Origin: Petrosia ficiformis
Taxonomy: Eukaryota > Porifera > Demospongiae > Haplosclerida > Petrosiidae
Reading direction: 5' to 3'
Length of the DNA stretch: 64,000 bases
Assembly (NCBI GenBank): GCA_947044365.1
Contig: OX345636.1
Span: 16,665,115 to 16,729,114 of the forward strand
Shown one piece after another: positions 37,564 through 48,171 of the stretch. The position numbers and the translations under genes were made by a program. A model generated the notes under the pieces. That model was given only the letters and a program-made list of their open reading frames with translations. It made no database searches and had not been told where the DNA came from. Each line of letters opens with the position of its first letter. Position 1 is the stretch's first letter.

Positions 37564-40500
37564 CAAAAAAGGATAAATAGTTGACTTCAGTTCTTTTGTA
37601 AATTTTTACTGCCACATTTAAACTGTGTAGCCATGCTTAAAAGCCTTATTACTGACGTAGGAAAAAGCTAAAGACAGTTCTCAAAGCTAGTTAAAGGTTC
37701 TGTACAATTATGAAATTATGATTGCTGGAGAAGATTATTAATCTCAATGGCGACTGACACTGACCTCCAAATATAGGTACCAATAGAATGGTTTCTACTA
37801 GATACAGAGAGCTTTCACTACCATTGAAGGTAAAGAATGTTTCTAGGATAACTAAACGATCTGTTTCCCGAGAATCACAGAGAAAGCATATAGAAGTTTT
37901 CAAGTACTCACGTGGACATATATAGCTAGTGCAATCGAAAGTCAGTGAAAACTAGTTCTGTTCTAGATCACAATGGCAAGTAGTATACATGTTTTAGAGA
38001 TTCTATTAACGATACTCATCCAATGGGCATAGGAAGTAGGTGTAGCCAAATTATTAATTAATGTGGGTGTAAAGTTGAGCTCTTTCTGTGGGAAACAGTG
38101 GTTAATCGTTACATTAGTAAGTGGATTGAGCATTTGGTTTTATAGTCTGTCTCCTCATTTGTAAAAATATCCTTTGGTTTAGTACAAAATAATTTTAAAC
38201 ACTACACATATAAACCAGATATTTCTTCCTCCCCTGGAGATGATGCAAAAATTGGTATCACTCAATGCCCTCAACCAATTAAATTGCATGATGTATAAAA
38301 GACGGTTTATTCAGTGAAGACCATAACTTATATAATTATTTAACAAATGTATCCATTAAATACTCTCCCATTTAATGATAAGTTAATATACAATACATAT
38401 ATTATGCTAGTTGAATGTAGTGGATACATTGCATGGTTTATTCATCACTCTAGAAATTCAAGCTTGTGATCCTAATCCATGCAAGCATTCAGGAATATGT
38501 TCTGTTAGTGATGAAAACACTGCCCTGTGTACTTGTTCAAGTCCAAAATATAAAGGTCCATTTTGTGAGACTGAACAAATAATGGTTACTGATCTACCTA
38601 TTCTAATACGTGGTCAGGTATCAAAGCCAGTGACAATCACAGCTGTTCCTAATAATGATTTAACAATTAATATCATCACAGACCCTTCCATCAACATTCT
38701 TCCTTCCAGCAGTCTTCTTATTTCCCCTCCAAATTCTTCTGTATCTTTTACAATGCAGGCAGAGACTGAAGGAATATTTGAGATGGAATACAGTGTGCTT
38801 ACAACTGACGACCTTAAAAAACCAGAAAAGCAAATTGCGCTGGTAACTACTAGTTCTGTATCAGGTGGTGGTTATTTTCTCAATGAACTAATACCAGGAT
38901 GCTGTGCCTCGACAACCAATTTAGCTGAACAAGCTTGTGTTTTCGATCAATCTATTTCTTTATCATCTTCTTGCAGTTGGTCAGTATCAACATTTGATCG
39001 TATATCTTCAGGTGTTGTTTTCATTCATATTGATGACATAGTTCTACCATTATCAATTGCTGGAGTCCAACTACCATCCAACTCAAGGACTGTTGACACA
39101 GTCGCTTCAGGAACAATGTCATGTTCCAACTGTTATACAAATGATGCTACATGTTATGCATATACACCTACTATATCAGATATCAGAGACATGCTTCATT
39201 CAAATGCGTTATCACGAGGATTTTTATTCTATGCCGCTCGAATAATACCAATGCCAGTGCTACTGAAACTATCAAATTCATACAGTGTTAATCCAAAAGT
39301 AAGGTTTTCAAGCTATGATTTTCACGGAATTATCATGCAAGCAAACACAATAGCTACTCTATATGGTTGTGAGAATATTAATGTTCAGAATGGAGGTCTA
39401 TTTCATGTGTTAAGAGTACATGATGACTTGGAGTTCTCGTACTTTGAAGAGAAAGGTTTGTACCAGCAGAATGACGAAGAGACTCCATTATGTTTTGCTA
39501 CAAACTTGTGTGATAGTGGCAATATGCAAGTTCAAGTAGGTATAACAAATGCTGCAGCTCTTGAGTTGAAGAAATTATCAGGCTTTCAAAAATATATGAG
39601 TAATGGCTGGAAAATTAAACTTACAACAATTTCCTTGTCTCGTTTTGGGCTACTGTCTCCTGTTTCTGGAATGTTTTGGAATGGAAATGGATTCTTTACT
39701 CCTTCTTCTGTTGGATTCAATATTGGAGTACATATGAATATAGATGGAAATTTTTCTGGTGATTTTGTATCTGCCAATTTTCAATTTGATGGAAATCTTT
39801 ACATTAGTGCTGATCAAACAGCATCAACTTGTGATGTATGTAATTGTAATTATTGCAATTATACATGTTTATTCATTATTTGATGCATACAGGTACACAA
39901 AGAAGTAGAAGGGAAGATGCTACTTACAATCAAAACACTAATAGATTCCAATCTTGAATCTCTGTCACTTAAATCTGATGTTGGAAGTGGAGTAATACAG
40001 AGTGAAGGTAAACTGTTACAGTAATATTACATATAATGTTTTATGTGTATATATTATACAGATTTAGTATGTAGTGATACTACATCCACAAGTGGTTCAG
40101 GTGTACTTCAATTCTCTCCTATTTATACATCAAATGGATTCACTAACTTTTTGTATGCTAGTGATGCGTGTGTGGTCAATACCTATCTGAAATATAACAG
40201 TTCTTTGGCCATTGAAGAAGTCAGTTTGCACAGCAAATGCTTGAGTTTAAGCATTGAGAGCCTTGAGATTTCTGGTTTTGAAACAATATTGGGAATTACG
40301 TCACAGGCATTAACAGTATTTCCCCCTGATGGTATGTCTAACATCAGGATACAGACTTCTACAAACTTTCCATCATCCCTGGGAGATTTCATAACCCTTT
40401 ATCCGCTATCTGGACCGAATATAGAGTTCTTAGTTTTCTACAATCAGCCTGGTATCTTTGGAATCATGCACTCTACTAATTTATCATTATTTGATACACA

Positions 40501-43500
40501 GTTGGTAACAGATATCTTCTTGAGTTCTCAACAACTCATGTTTGATGTTAGGGATGTAGTAATATTCAACAGCTATGAAGTGAACATAGTTGGGTCTGCT
40601 ACCACTGATCTCCCGTGGGAAGCAATGCAAATATATTTACAGTTGGATATGAAAGATTTTCATGAAACAGTGCAAGAGTATGTTCTACTTCTAATTCAAA
40701 ATGAGGCAGATTATTCCAAAAAGCGTCTTGAAACTTGTCAGAATTCTAACGCTGAAATCAGTGGGAAGGTGTCCTCTCTTGAGCAAACACTTTCTGAACT
40801 CCAGACAGAATATACTGGTATATCAGACATGTTGGATAAGAAATTGGAAAAACAGCAGTCACAGAAAAATACAAAGGAAATTCATGAAAGTATTTTACTG
40901 GAATTGTTAGAGGAATACGAAAATATCACCATAGAATTTTCTCATGACATTTGTGAAATTATGACATGCGATAAAACGTGTAAAGGAACATCCCTGCCAA
41001 CAACATGTTTTGAACCAAGTGAAAGTGAATCAATAGAAAAAACTTGTACTAAATATGTAGTTGAACCGGCTGCAGCTGATTCTAATAAAAAAACGTGGGT
41101 TACAAAATATTATTGCAAGTATGTTCGGTCTTGTGGTGGAGGTGAAACTGCTGCTAAAGTTGGAGCTGGATTATTTGTAGCTGGTGCAGCAATTGCTACA
41201 GTTAATCCTGTTGTAGGTGGTGCAATAGCTGTAGTTGGAATTGTTACAGGATTGTTTGGGTCACGTTCTTGTGACTATAGATGCATACCTACATCAGAGC
41301 TAGAAATCGAATGGGTACCTATAAAAGTCGACATTACAAAACGCATAGACTATTCATGCTCCTACACAATTTACACTGGCTATAGAGAATATACATGTAA
41401 TTATGATACCGACTGTTCTTACTTGGAAGAGGATGAGGTTTGTAGTGCACTTAACCAGGACTGTGCTGAAAAGAGGATCACTGCTTTAGATGAAACAAGA
41501 GAGGATGTTATGATACGAGTTATTGGGAAATACAATGAATATACACTGGCAGCTGAAGAACTTAGCATGACAAATTTTGAAGTTTCTCTACTACAAGTTG
41601 ACAAAGCCTCTATTGCTCAAGAGATAAATGCTACACAATCCTCACTTGAAAGTACACAAGTAGCTCATGAGAATATAATACAAAGTTGCAATATAATTTC
41701 AGATGAAGTAAAAGATGGTACTTGTATTCAACAGTTGATTGAAAGCAATGGAATTGATAATTTAGTTCAAATCCAAAGATTGTCTTCAGATGTGACCGTA
41801 CAGACAGAAACACCAGTTATCTTATCATTAGATGTGTCCTATGAGATACCATACAAGCAAACCACTCATCAAACTACCATAAATATCGATTTCACTGCTC
41901 CAACTGAAATAGCAAAACACACATTAGGGAATATTTTATTCGATGAGCTTGTTTTTGAATACACTGGTTCTCATCCTGTTCGGAAAAGACAAACTGAAGA
42001 ATCCATACTCGATCAGTTCCTAAACAATTGTAACAAGTTGGAAGATGTGCTCTCCTATTTTCAACAAGTGATGGAGATACTTGACAATACACATGAGAAT
42101 ACAATCGATATAATATCTAACATAACAACTGCTAAACAATATGTCATTGAAGATTCTGATGCTATTCTTAATACATTGTCTCGAATCCAATCGAACTACA
42201 GTAAAATATTGATTGAAAATGAAGAGATACATCGTGAATATCAAGTAGATGCTTTTCAAAAGGTTATTGATCGCCTCTATTCATCAGAGACTGCAAAGTG
42301 GCAAAATAACATGGAAGAGGTTCATAGTATCATAACGAGTGTTGCTGGTAAACCATGCCAGAGTTTCTCAGATTGTTTGATAATAGCTTTGGAAGTTCTT
42401 CATAGCCTTCTACTAGAGACACCAAATTACTCAGTACAAGATATTCATAATTCAACATATAGCACAGAAGACCTGCTTGCTTCCATTGCTATTAATGGAT
42501 CTTTAGAATATTTTGAGATCAAAGAGATTCTTAATAATATAACACACCTTGTTGAGGACATTGATGAGATGGGATATTGGTGTGCTACTACTCCCATTAT
42601 CACAATCCATCCCACACAATCTGTGAATCTAACAGTTGGTAGCACTTTAGAATTAGACTGTCAAGCAGTATCTACTTTGGATTTAACGTACAGATGGAAA
42701 AACAGTGATCGAACTGTAGGAAATTCAAAATCACTTCATGTGGAGAACATAAAATTATCGGATGCAGGTGCTTACCATTGTGAAGTATATAATGCAGTAG
42801 GGAAGACTAAAAGTAACCAATCTTTGGTAGTGGTATATCAGTCTCCATATTTTGCTCGAGAACCTTCTTCCATTAATACATTTGTAGGTGCACAATCTGC
42901 AAACTTCACGTGTGATATTAGAGGATATCCAATACCAGAGTTTTCTTGGTTTTATCACCAGAACAAAACAGCACCTCGGAGACTAGTACATGGAGAAACT
43001 CAGAGTACATATCAATTACATTTTCCACAAGTTGCTAATGAAGGATGGTATATCTGTCAAGGCAAAAATTCATTTGGTGTTATAGAATCTACTCCAGTTT
43101 ATCTTTTAGTCCTGCCTGCAACATTGGTTCAAGTAGGTTATGATATTGAAGCTGTTCTAACTTTAGATAGTGAATCAAGAATGAAAAATTCCTCTCTCAC
43201 TGCAATCAATGAAAGTGACTGTAAGAAGCATCTATTTGAAACTCTAACGGGTTACATTAAAATACCAGACACAATTAAATTGGAAATTCTTAATAGTTCA
43301 ACATTCGCTGATTCTGTAGTACTTTATATGGTAATAATTACTACTACAGAAGCTAATTCTGAAGTGGAAAATACAATAATACACACTCAAGCAGAGATGA
43401 AAGATCCAAGCAACGGTTTAAACATGGGGAATATTATAAACATCACAATTGCGTCTCTCCAAGACTTGGAAATTGCAAGAATTAATCTTGAATCTCAGTT

Positions 43501-45907
43501 ACAGAATGCTTCTCAAACATTTGTCATAGTATTTCAAGATGAAGAATATACTCTCATCCCTAATAAAGTGAAAGCACACGCGCAGAGATTTTTATGTCCA
43601 GAAGGATATGAATTTAATGGCAATGAGTTAGTTTGTGGTGAGTTAATTTAATGTTTGTTTTAATGAGTCTTACATCTTGCTTTTTTATAGTGAGTTGCCA
43701 GCCGGGGTCTTTTTGGAATGGATACATATCACAATATCTTCGCCCAAGACCTGACATATTTCATGAAGTCCATTATCCAACATGTTCATTATGTTCTGTT
43801 GGCTATTATCAAGATGATATAGGATCAGTTGAATGCAAACAGTGTCCTCAGAATCATTCAACAATTGCAGAAGGCTCTAAGAGTTTGAATGATTGTAAAG
43901 GTGAACAATGCTTAAAAGGTTATACATTATTTATAAATTATATTATCACATTCATAGAAATGTGCAAGCCTGGAAGCTACTCTGCTCATGGATTTGAACC
44001 ATGTAAACCATGCAAAGATGGATACTATCAATTAAGCAGTGGAAAAACATATTGTCTTCCTTGTACAAATTATACTATCATTTCACAATGTCATTCTGGT
44101 GAGGAAGCACATGCAAAATCTGTTACATATACATCAGAATTTTAATTTATGCATGAGAATAACACAGTAATATTGGTTATGTATAATGCACCAGCTGAAG
44201 GCGAATGAATTACACTATATAGATCATTATTTGATTGCAAAACAGATTAGCCAAGTAAATTATTATAATTGATTTATTGCCAATGATTGGGAACTACAAC
44301 CACTCAGCCTGTTCACAGATCTCCCAGTCTGATTCATACTTTTAAGCAATAGATCTAGACTGACCTAAACTCCAAATGTCAACTACAGACATTTCTATGT
44401 TCTTAGACATAGAGAAGTCTGTTGTGGCTACTTTGAGTGAGTTAGGTCTAGGTCAATGTATTATTTGAAGTACACATTTCAAGGCATCTGATTGGTTGTA
44501 GGCCATGCTATGCTATGTAACTTTTATACATTCCAACACTTAGTTCTCTGTGAGGCTGATCATTACTCACCTACCGGATTGAAGCCATGTAAGTTATGTG
44601 AAAAAGGATACTTCCAACCTTTGATTGGTACAACATCTTGTAAACGTTGTGATGAAAATTCTACAAGTCCATTATGCGAATCAAGTATGTATTCTGTATG
44701 TAATAGATAATTGTATGGTGCCTTATATTCTTTCCTTTAACAGGTATTAGATTCATTCAAGACTCTCCTATTGTATTTGATTCTAATATAACAGTAATAC
44801 TTGAAGTAACACCAACTGTAGTATCATATAAATGTGAAGTATCTCATATTGGTACTATTGATTGTAAGTCATTTGTAATGTTAAAAGAATTATTATTAAT
44901 CATGTGTTGTTTTATGAATTACAGGTTCCTCAGGGGTATTTACTATCACAAATTTGAAGCCTGAAACAACTTATGATATAACTGTGACTGGTACAGATAT
45001 TTATGATAAAACTATTAGTATTGAACGTAGAGTTATTCCAGGTATGCTTATACCGACTATCTGTGAAAACTTACTTTTGATATTTCATTTATTCTTTAGC
45101 ATTTTCAACACAATGTTCAGTACACTTAATCAATGATGGAATTACAGTGAAGGGTAGTATGATCATTGTTGAATTTTCAGCTGTTGGGACTCGGGGTGCA
45201 TTGTGTGTGTTTGGTGGTAACACTAATCCATGTAAGTAATAATAAACATTTTAACGACAAACATTGTACTGTTTGTACATCTTTATTTGTAAAGTGAAGG
45301 TTGTGTATTTTATACTGTAGGTTACACATGTATATTCTAAGTAGCCAGTACGTAGAAGCCTGTAAATAAACTTGAAATCACACTAATTCTATTACAGTGC
45401 AGTTTACTTGTGTGTATAGTGCTATCAACTCAATTGATCCACACAACTCAAAGTATCTAGTTGCTAACACCTATATAGGAGGACTGTATCTGATTAATTT
45501 TAACTTCACCATTGGGCTCAATTACTGTTAATAATGTTAAATTGGTCTCTTTGAGTGAACAGGACATGTACAGTTTTCTTCAATTTTTATTAGCAATGCT
45601 GAGAGGGATGTGAATTAACAAGGAGAGTTCTGATCTACTTTTGAACCTTTTTATTAATGTTCATGATGAATGATACACAATACTTATGAATAAAACCACA
45701 GAGATGCAACTTATTATCACTGTGGTTGATTCACCCCCTCAATTTTATATACAATGAAAAGTTCATTATTTTATTCATTCCACAGGTACAAGTCCAGTTG
45801 TATATAAAGAAGTGGATCCAGGAGCGTACTTTCTGCTCATTTATTCACAACAGTGTAGCCAAAGCAAAGCTAACTATATCGTTTTCGAAACGTTCTTTAT
45901 AGAGTAG
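31076..45907 (+). CDS. Large secreted EMI-like/EGF/sushi/Ig multidomain protein, 21 exons, 2,526 residues
   Basis: Exons: 31076-31146, 31203-31325, 32210-32310, 32362-32454, 32843-32971, 33039-33170, 33553-33678, 33739-33861, 34240-34371, 34427-34549, 36742-37113, 38454-39835, 39893-40007, 40062-43637, 43691-43900, 43958-44098, 44544-44684, 44744-44863, 44925-45041, 45100-45231, 45786-45907. All junctions are GT..AG and keep one frame to TAG. All introns are phase 1 except the first two (phase 2) and the one after exon 12 (phase 0). Domains: signal peptide, EMI-like, EGF, six calcium-binding EGFs, two sushi, EGF, long unrecognised region with coiled coils and a hydrophobic hairpin, two Ig, cysteine-rich repeats, fibronectin-III-like, C-terminal module. 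No C-terminal membrane anchor is visible, so it should be secreted: adhesion, matrix or recognition are possible roles. AATAAA is at 45946-45951. I do not recognise a named orthologue. Confidence 0.85.
31738..31775. repeat. (TA)n microsatellite in intron 2
   Basis: This is a pure TA run of 38 bases. Confidence 0.95.
32362..34549 (+). other. EGF array: one EGF and six calcium-binding EGF domains, one per exon (exons 4-10)
   Basis: Exon 4 is a short EGF (CNPVCSNGQC...CSCNHGWTG..C). Exons 5-10 each start with the calcium-binding signature after a phase-1 junction: DINEC, DINEC, DVNEC, DINEC, DIDEC, DTNEC (residues about 130-384), each 123-132 bases. Several keep the aromatic G.Y.CEC core. The fourth (33739-33861) replaces the usual aromatic with NCGCNEGCEL. 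One-domain, phase 1-1 exons allow in-frame duplication or loss. Confidence 0.95.
33263..33527. mobile_element. TTTTAGTTA-type MITE, complete copy, in intron 6
   Basis: Inverted ends TTTAGTGTTGTTTTAG and AACCAAAACAACACTAAA bound about 265 bases built of TTTAGTT/AACTAAA motifs. It lies wholly in the intron between the second and third calcium-binding EGF exons. Related copies are at 2540-2755 and 11364-11600. Confidence 0.8.
34896..35165. mobile_element. Double-hairpin element with TATAGTATG ends, copy 1 (intron 10)
   Basis: The ends read TATAGTATG and CATACTATA. The first hairpin (34899-35048) pairs GTATGCTAATAG with CTATTAGCATAC and has a GC-richer tip with GATGTGATATAGCCC against GGGCTATATGACATC. 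The second, smaller hairpin follows and ends with CACCACATCAAAGG and TGTCACCATCATAC. The whole unit recurs at 57758-58012 with the same order, so it is a defined non-autonomous repeat, not random foldback. Confidence 0.8.
35213..35345. repeat. Hairpin element (intron 10)
   Basis: The arms pair CATGGCTT.GAGGTGTGTATCAG with CTGATACACACCGAGAAGCCATG; the inner stem is CGAACCCCT/AGGGGTG around CACCCCTTCGTGAGG. It shares its outer arm ends (ACATGGCTT ... GAGAAGCCATG) with the hairpin at 35672-35806. Confidence 0.8.
35612..35674. repeat. (TA)n microsatellite (intron 10)
   Basis: This is about 60 bases of uninterrupted TA, directly abutting the hairpin at 35672-35806. Confidence 0.95.
35672..35806. 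repeat. Hairpin element (intron 10)
   Basis: TACCATGGCTTCGAGG and GGTGAATATAAGACCC on the left pair with GGGTCTTATATTCACC and GAGAAGCCATGGTA on the right. The inner stem is CGATATTGGCCT-like around GAGGCAAAGCCGAG. It is a near-perfect foldback of about 135 bases. Confidence 0.85.
36300..36500. repeat. Dispersed repeat, copy 3 (intron 10)
   Basis: It contains ACTATGGCTTCTACTTGACA, ACAGTGATGTCAAA and CTCCAAACATGGCTCTAT, matching 14405-14760 and, inverted, 25205-25450. It has no coding capacity. Confidence 0.6.
36742..37113 (+). other. Two sushi (CCP) domains in one exon (exon 11)
   Basis: Residues about 385-508. The first begins LPCQTLLSPVYGNMEC, contains GDICTFTCDKDYVLSGS and ends TWSGMTTTC. 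The second begins QCPELIPSD and contains CLLACEPGYYSEG and DWTLPPLC. Each has the four-cysteine and terminal Trp pattern of complement-control modules. Both junctions are phase 1. Confidence 0.92.
37500..37561. repeat. (TA)n microsatellite in intron 11
   Basis: This is about 60 bases of uninterrupted TA. Confidence 0.95.
38454..39835 (+). other. Exon 12: EGF domain plus a long unrecognised extracellular region
   Basis: Residues about 509-969. It opens with an EGF (ACDPNPCKHSGIC ... CTCSSPKYKGPFC). The remaining 420 residues are beta-rich in composition, with clustered cysteines (GCCAS, CSNCYTNDATC) and N-glycosylation sequons such as NSS and NFS; I do not recognise them. Part of the start of this exon is preserved in the downstream partial copy at 48172. 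The exon ends in phase 0, unlike its neighbours, so this region was probably not acquired by ordinary phase-1 shuffling. Confidence 0.6.
40062..43637 (+). other. Exon 14: unrecognised region with coiled coils, hydrophobic hairpin and two Ig domains
   Basis: This 3.58-kb exon covers residues about 1008-2199. After a cysteine-poor stretch come a predicted coiled coil (about 1215-1290), a cysteine cluster, a 40-residue Gly/Ala/Val-rich hydrophobic stretch (about 1362-1402; AKVGAGLFVAGAAIA, a TVNP turn, then VVGGAIAVVGIVTGLFG), another cysteine cluster, more heptad-like sequence (about 1465-1555 and 1650-1740) and a basic site VRKRQ near 1647. Two Ig domains follow (about 1851-2024), with LDCQAV..W and DAGAYHCEVYNAVG, then FTCDIRGYPIPEFSW and NEGWYICQGKNSFG. 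The last 175 residues carry many sequons. Apart from the Ig domains I recognise no family. Confidence 0.7.
43691..44684 (+). other. Cysteine-rich repeats (exons 15-17), ephrin-receptor/TNFR-like
   Basis: There are three exons, residues about 2200-2363. Each carries the pattern C..G.Y(S).....C..C..GYYQ...G...C..C (for example CSVGYYQDDIGSVECKQC, CKDGYYQLSSGKTYCLPC, CEKGYFQPLIGTTSCKRC). This is the GCC2/GCC3 ephrin-receptor-like pattern found in many secreted and receptor proteins. All are phase 1-1. Confidence 0.85.
44744..45907 (+). other. Fibronectin-III-like and C-terminal module (exons 18-21)
   Basis: Exons 18-19 (residues about 2364-2442) contain SYKCEVSHIGTIDC and the fibronectin-III-style TITNLKPETTYDITVTGTD. 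Exons 20-21 (about 2443-2526) form a small module with paired cysteines (QCSVHLIND, ALCVFGGNTNPC, SQQCSQ) and end FETFFIE without a hydrophobic anchor. I do not recognise the last module. Confidence 0.6.
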
Positions 45908-46950
45908 CAATGAAACATCTAAATGATGACATTTTTCTTCTGGTAAATAAAACTGCTAATTTGTTTATTTTAGGTCATATTTTCTTGTGTTTTTTTTTGT
46001 TATTTACTTGCTGACAAAATGGTTAAAGTTGATTTAGGCTACAATTTTGCTGAATATGTAATTTGTATTTTTATGGCCGGTAGGGCCATCTATATGATTG
46101 CTTTCCCACGGGTTCGAACTATAATTATATAATATTATATTACATTATAATTACTATTATAAGTACGTCATCTGGGGGCGAGAGAGGGTTGCCGGGCTGG
46201 CTTGGAAGTTTTACAATGTCCTTTAAAAGGTAATCAGATAATCAAAATATAACTATAATAGTGTTTCAGGCATGATAAAGTTAGCCATGATTACTGAATG
46301 CTGGACCACAAAGCAGTCATAGGGACACTGTTTTCTTTATAAATCTTGTTCTTGAAATTAATGAGCTTTTCTTTGCTTACAAAAAAAATAACTATCAATT
46401 TTATTCATTAGAGTCCCAACAAAGACCAAATTCGCTAAACAATAGTGTCTCACATAGTTAGGTTTCCAATCTGAACAAGTTAGTAATCCTCTTCCTTCTA
46501 GATCTATCAACACCAACCATCCTTTGTGGAAAGTGCAGCCGTTCTAGTTTCATTATAGGTTTACTAAATTAAATTCCTGATTTTTTATTATATATATATA
46601 TATATATATATAATTATATATTCATTTTGAATTATGGGACTCCAACAAATAATATATACCTGTCCTGTTGCCATGACTCTACCCACAGCCTATAATATAT
46701 AATATATATAATTATAATTAGCGCTATATAGACTATGACCAAAAACTAAATTTTACTGATTGTGTTTAATTGGAAATTGTGTATATATAATGTAAATATA
46801 CTACATTTTATAATTATTATATTATAGAGAAAAATGTATAGTAATTACAACACATGCTATAGCTATAATACTTGTTGGGCAAGGTGCGGTTTGTTTAGCA
46901 GTAGCTGTTTCTCTGATGTATATAATCATCTTCAATGAATGATATATATA

Positions 46951-47001
<51 letters not shown>

Positions 47002-48171
47002 CCAGGAGCAAACTCACTTGTTAGTAATTATATATTTGTGTTGTATCCAGTTAGTCAGAGGGCAAGCTTTGTCTTAAATCAAAATCTGAGGCTCCAATCT
47101 ACTCATTTGTAGTACATAATTACAGTACTGTGCAATTTGCAATTAGATATTGTATCAACATATCAAAAATGATTCAACTATTATTTTGATAAATTTTCAA
47201 ACACAAAAATTAACACAAAAAATTAATAATTATTTACTTCTATATGTCCATAATATTATGCTCAAAACTTGAAGCTCCTAGATAGATTAAAATGTTGTCA
47301 CTGACACTCTGATGACGTAGCTTTACCAACTCTTTTCAGAACAAACTCCTTTGAATCTTTACATACTATGATCTATCGTTGACAAGTCACAAGCATGTTT
47401 TTGATCTAGGGTGAAAATTAAAATGTAATATGAATGTGTACAATGTATATGCATTATAATTGTTATTGAAGTATTCAGAACCATATATATTGTGCTACCC
47501 AAATCAACTACTGTAAATTGTTCATTGTGCATAACAATAAATACAAAATTGGATATACCAAACTATCAAATTTTAAATAGTAAAAACACTTGTACCTGAA
47601 AAAACATTTTGAGAGTATTTTCATGTTAACCTGGGGTACATTACGTTTTTTTGTGTGACACCAACTATGGTCCTCAGTCCTTTAATTATATTACTTGGAT
47701 GAAGTTTGGTGATTTTGATATTTTGAGTAAACAAATGCTTGTCTTTTTATGCTCACTATTCTGTCATTTTGTACAGGATGGTAACAAATTAATGTAAGCT
47801 TAAGATACCATATTTAATTTACTTTTTAACAAAATTACAGAATAACAGGCTATTAAATGCAAATATTTGATTAAATTAAAGATATATTATCATTATGCAG
47901 TAAAAGATCCATGTGAAACAATTGATTGCTGCTATATACTCCATTACTACATAATTATGACTATGTATCCAATCAAAGGTAGTAAACATCTAATTAGTAT
48001 AACTAGGACACAAACACAATCTTTATCAGGGGAGGAGAAAACAGGGGGGCAGGGCAGAAGGAGCTCTAGCCCCCAAAAATGTACATTAGGGGGGCTGAAC
48101 ACCCTCCTCTCCCTTTAGCAGTGAAATAATTGCACCAGAACCAATCTCAGAAAATCCTAATTTACAATTTT
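45908..48171 (+). other. Spacer between the EGF gene and its partial copy
   Basis: It contains the EGF gene 3' UTR (AATAAA 45946-45951), (TA)n tracts at about 46590-46612 and 46942-46999, and unique AT-rich sequence. At 47880-47945 a short open segment reads KDPCETIDC, which could be a remnant of an EGF exon. A G-rich block lies at 48030-48105. No gene is supported. Confidence 0.4.

Noticed and set aside
46070..46125. tRNA-like segment with TGGCCGGTAGGG and GGTTCGAAC
   Set aside because: It has A- and B-box-like words at a plausible distance, but the T stem and acceptor stem do not pair, so I do not call a tRNA; at most it is a decayed SINE.
47880..47950. Possible EGF exon remnant KDPCETIDC
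   Set aside because: Only the first two cysteines fit and the acceptor is ordinary; too short to call a pseudo-exon.
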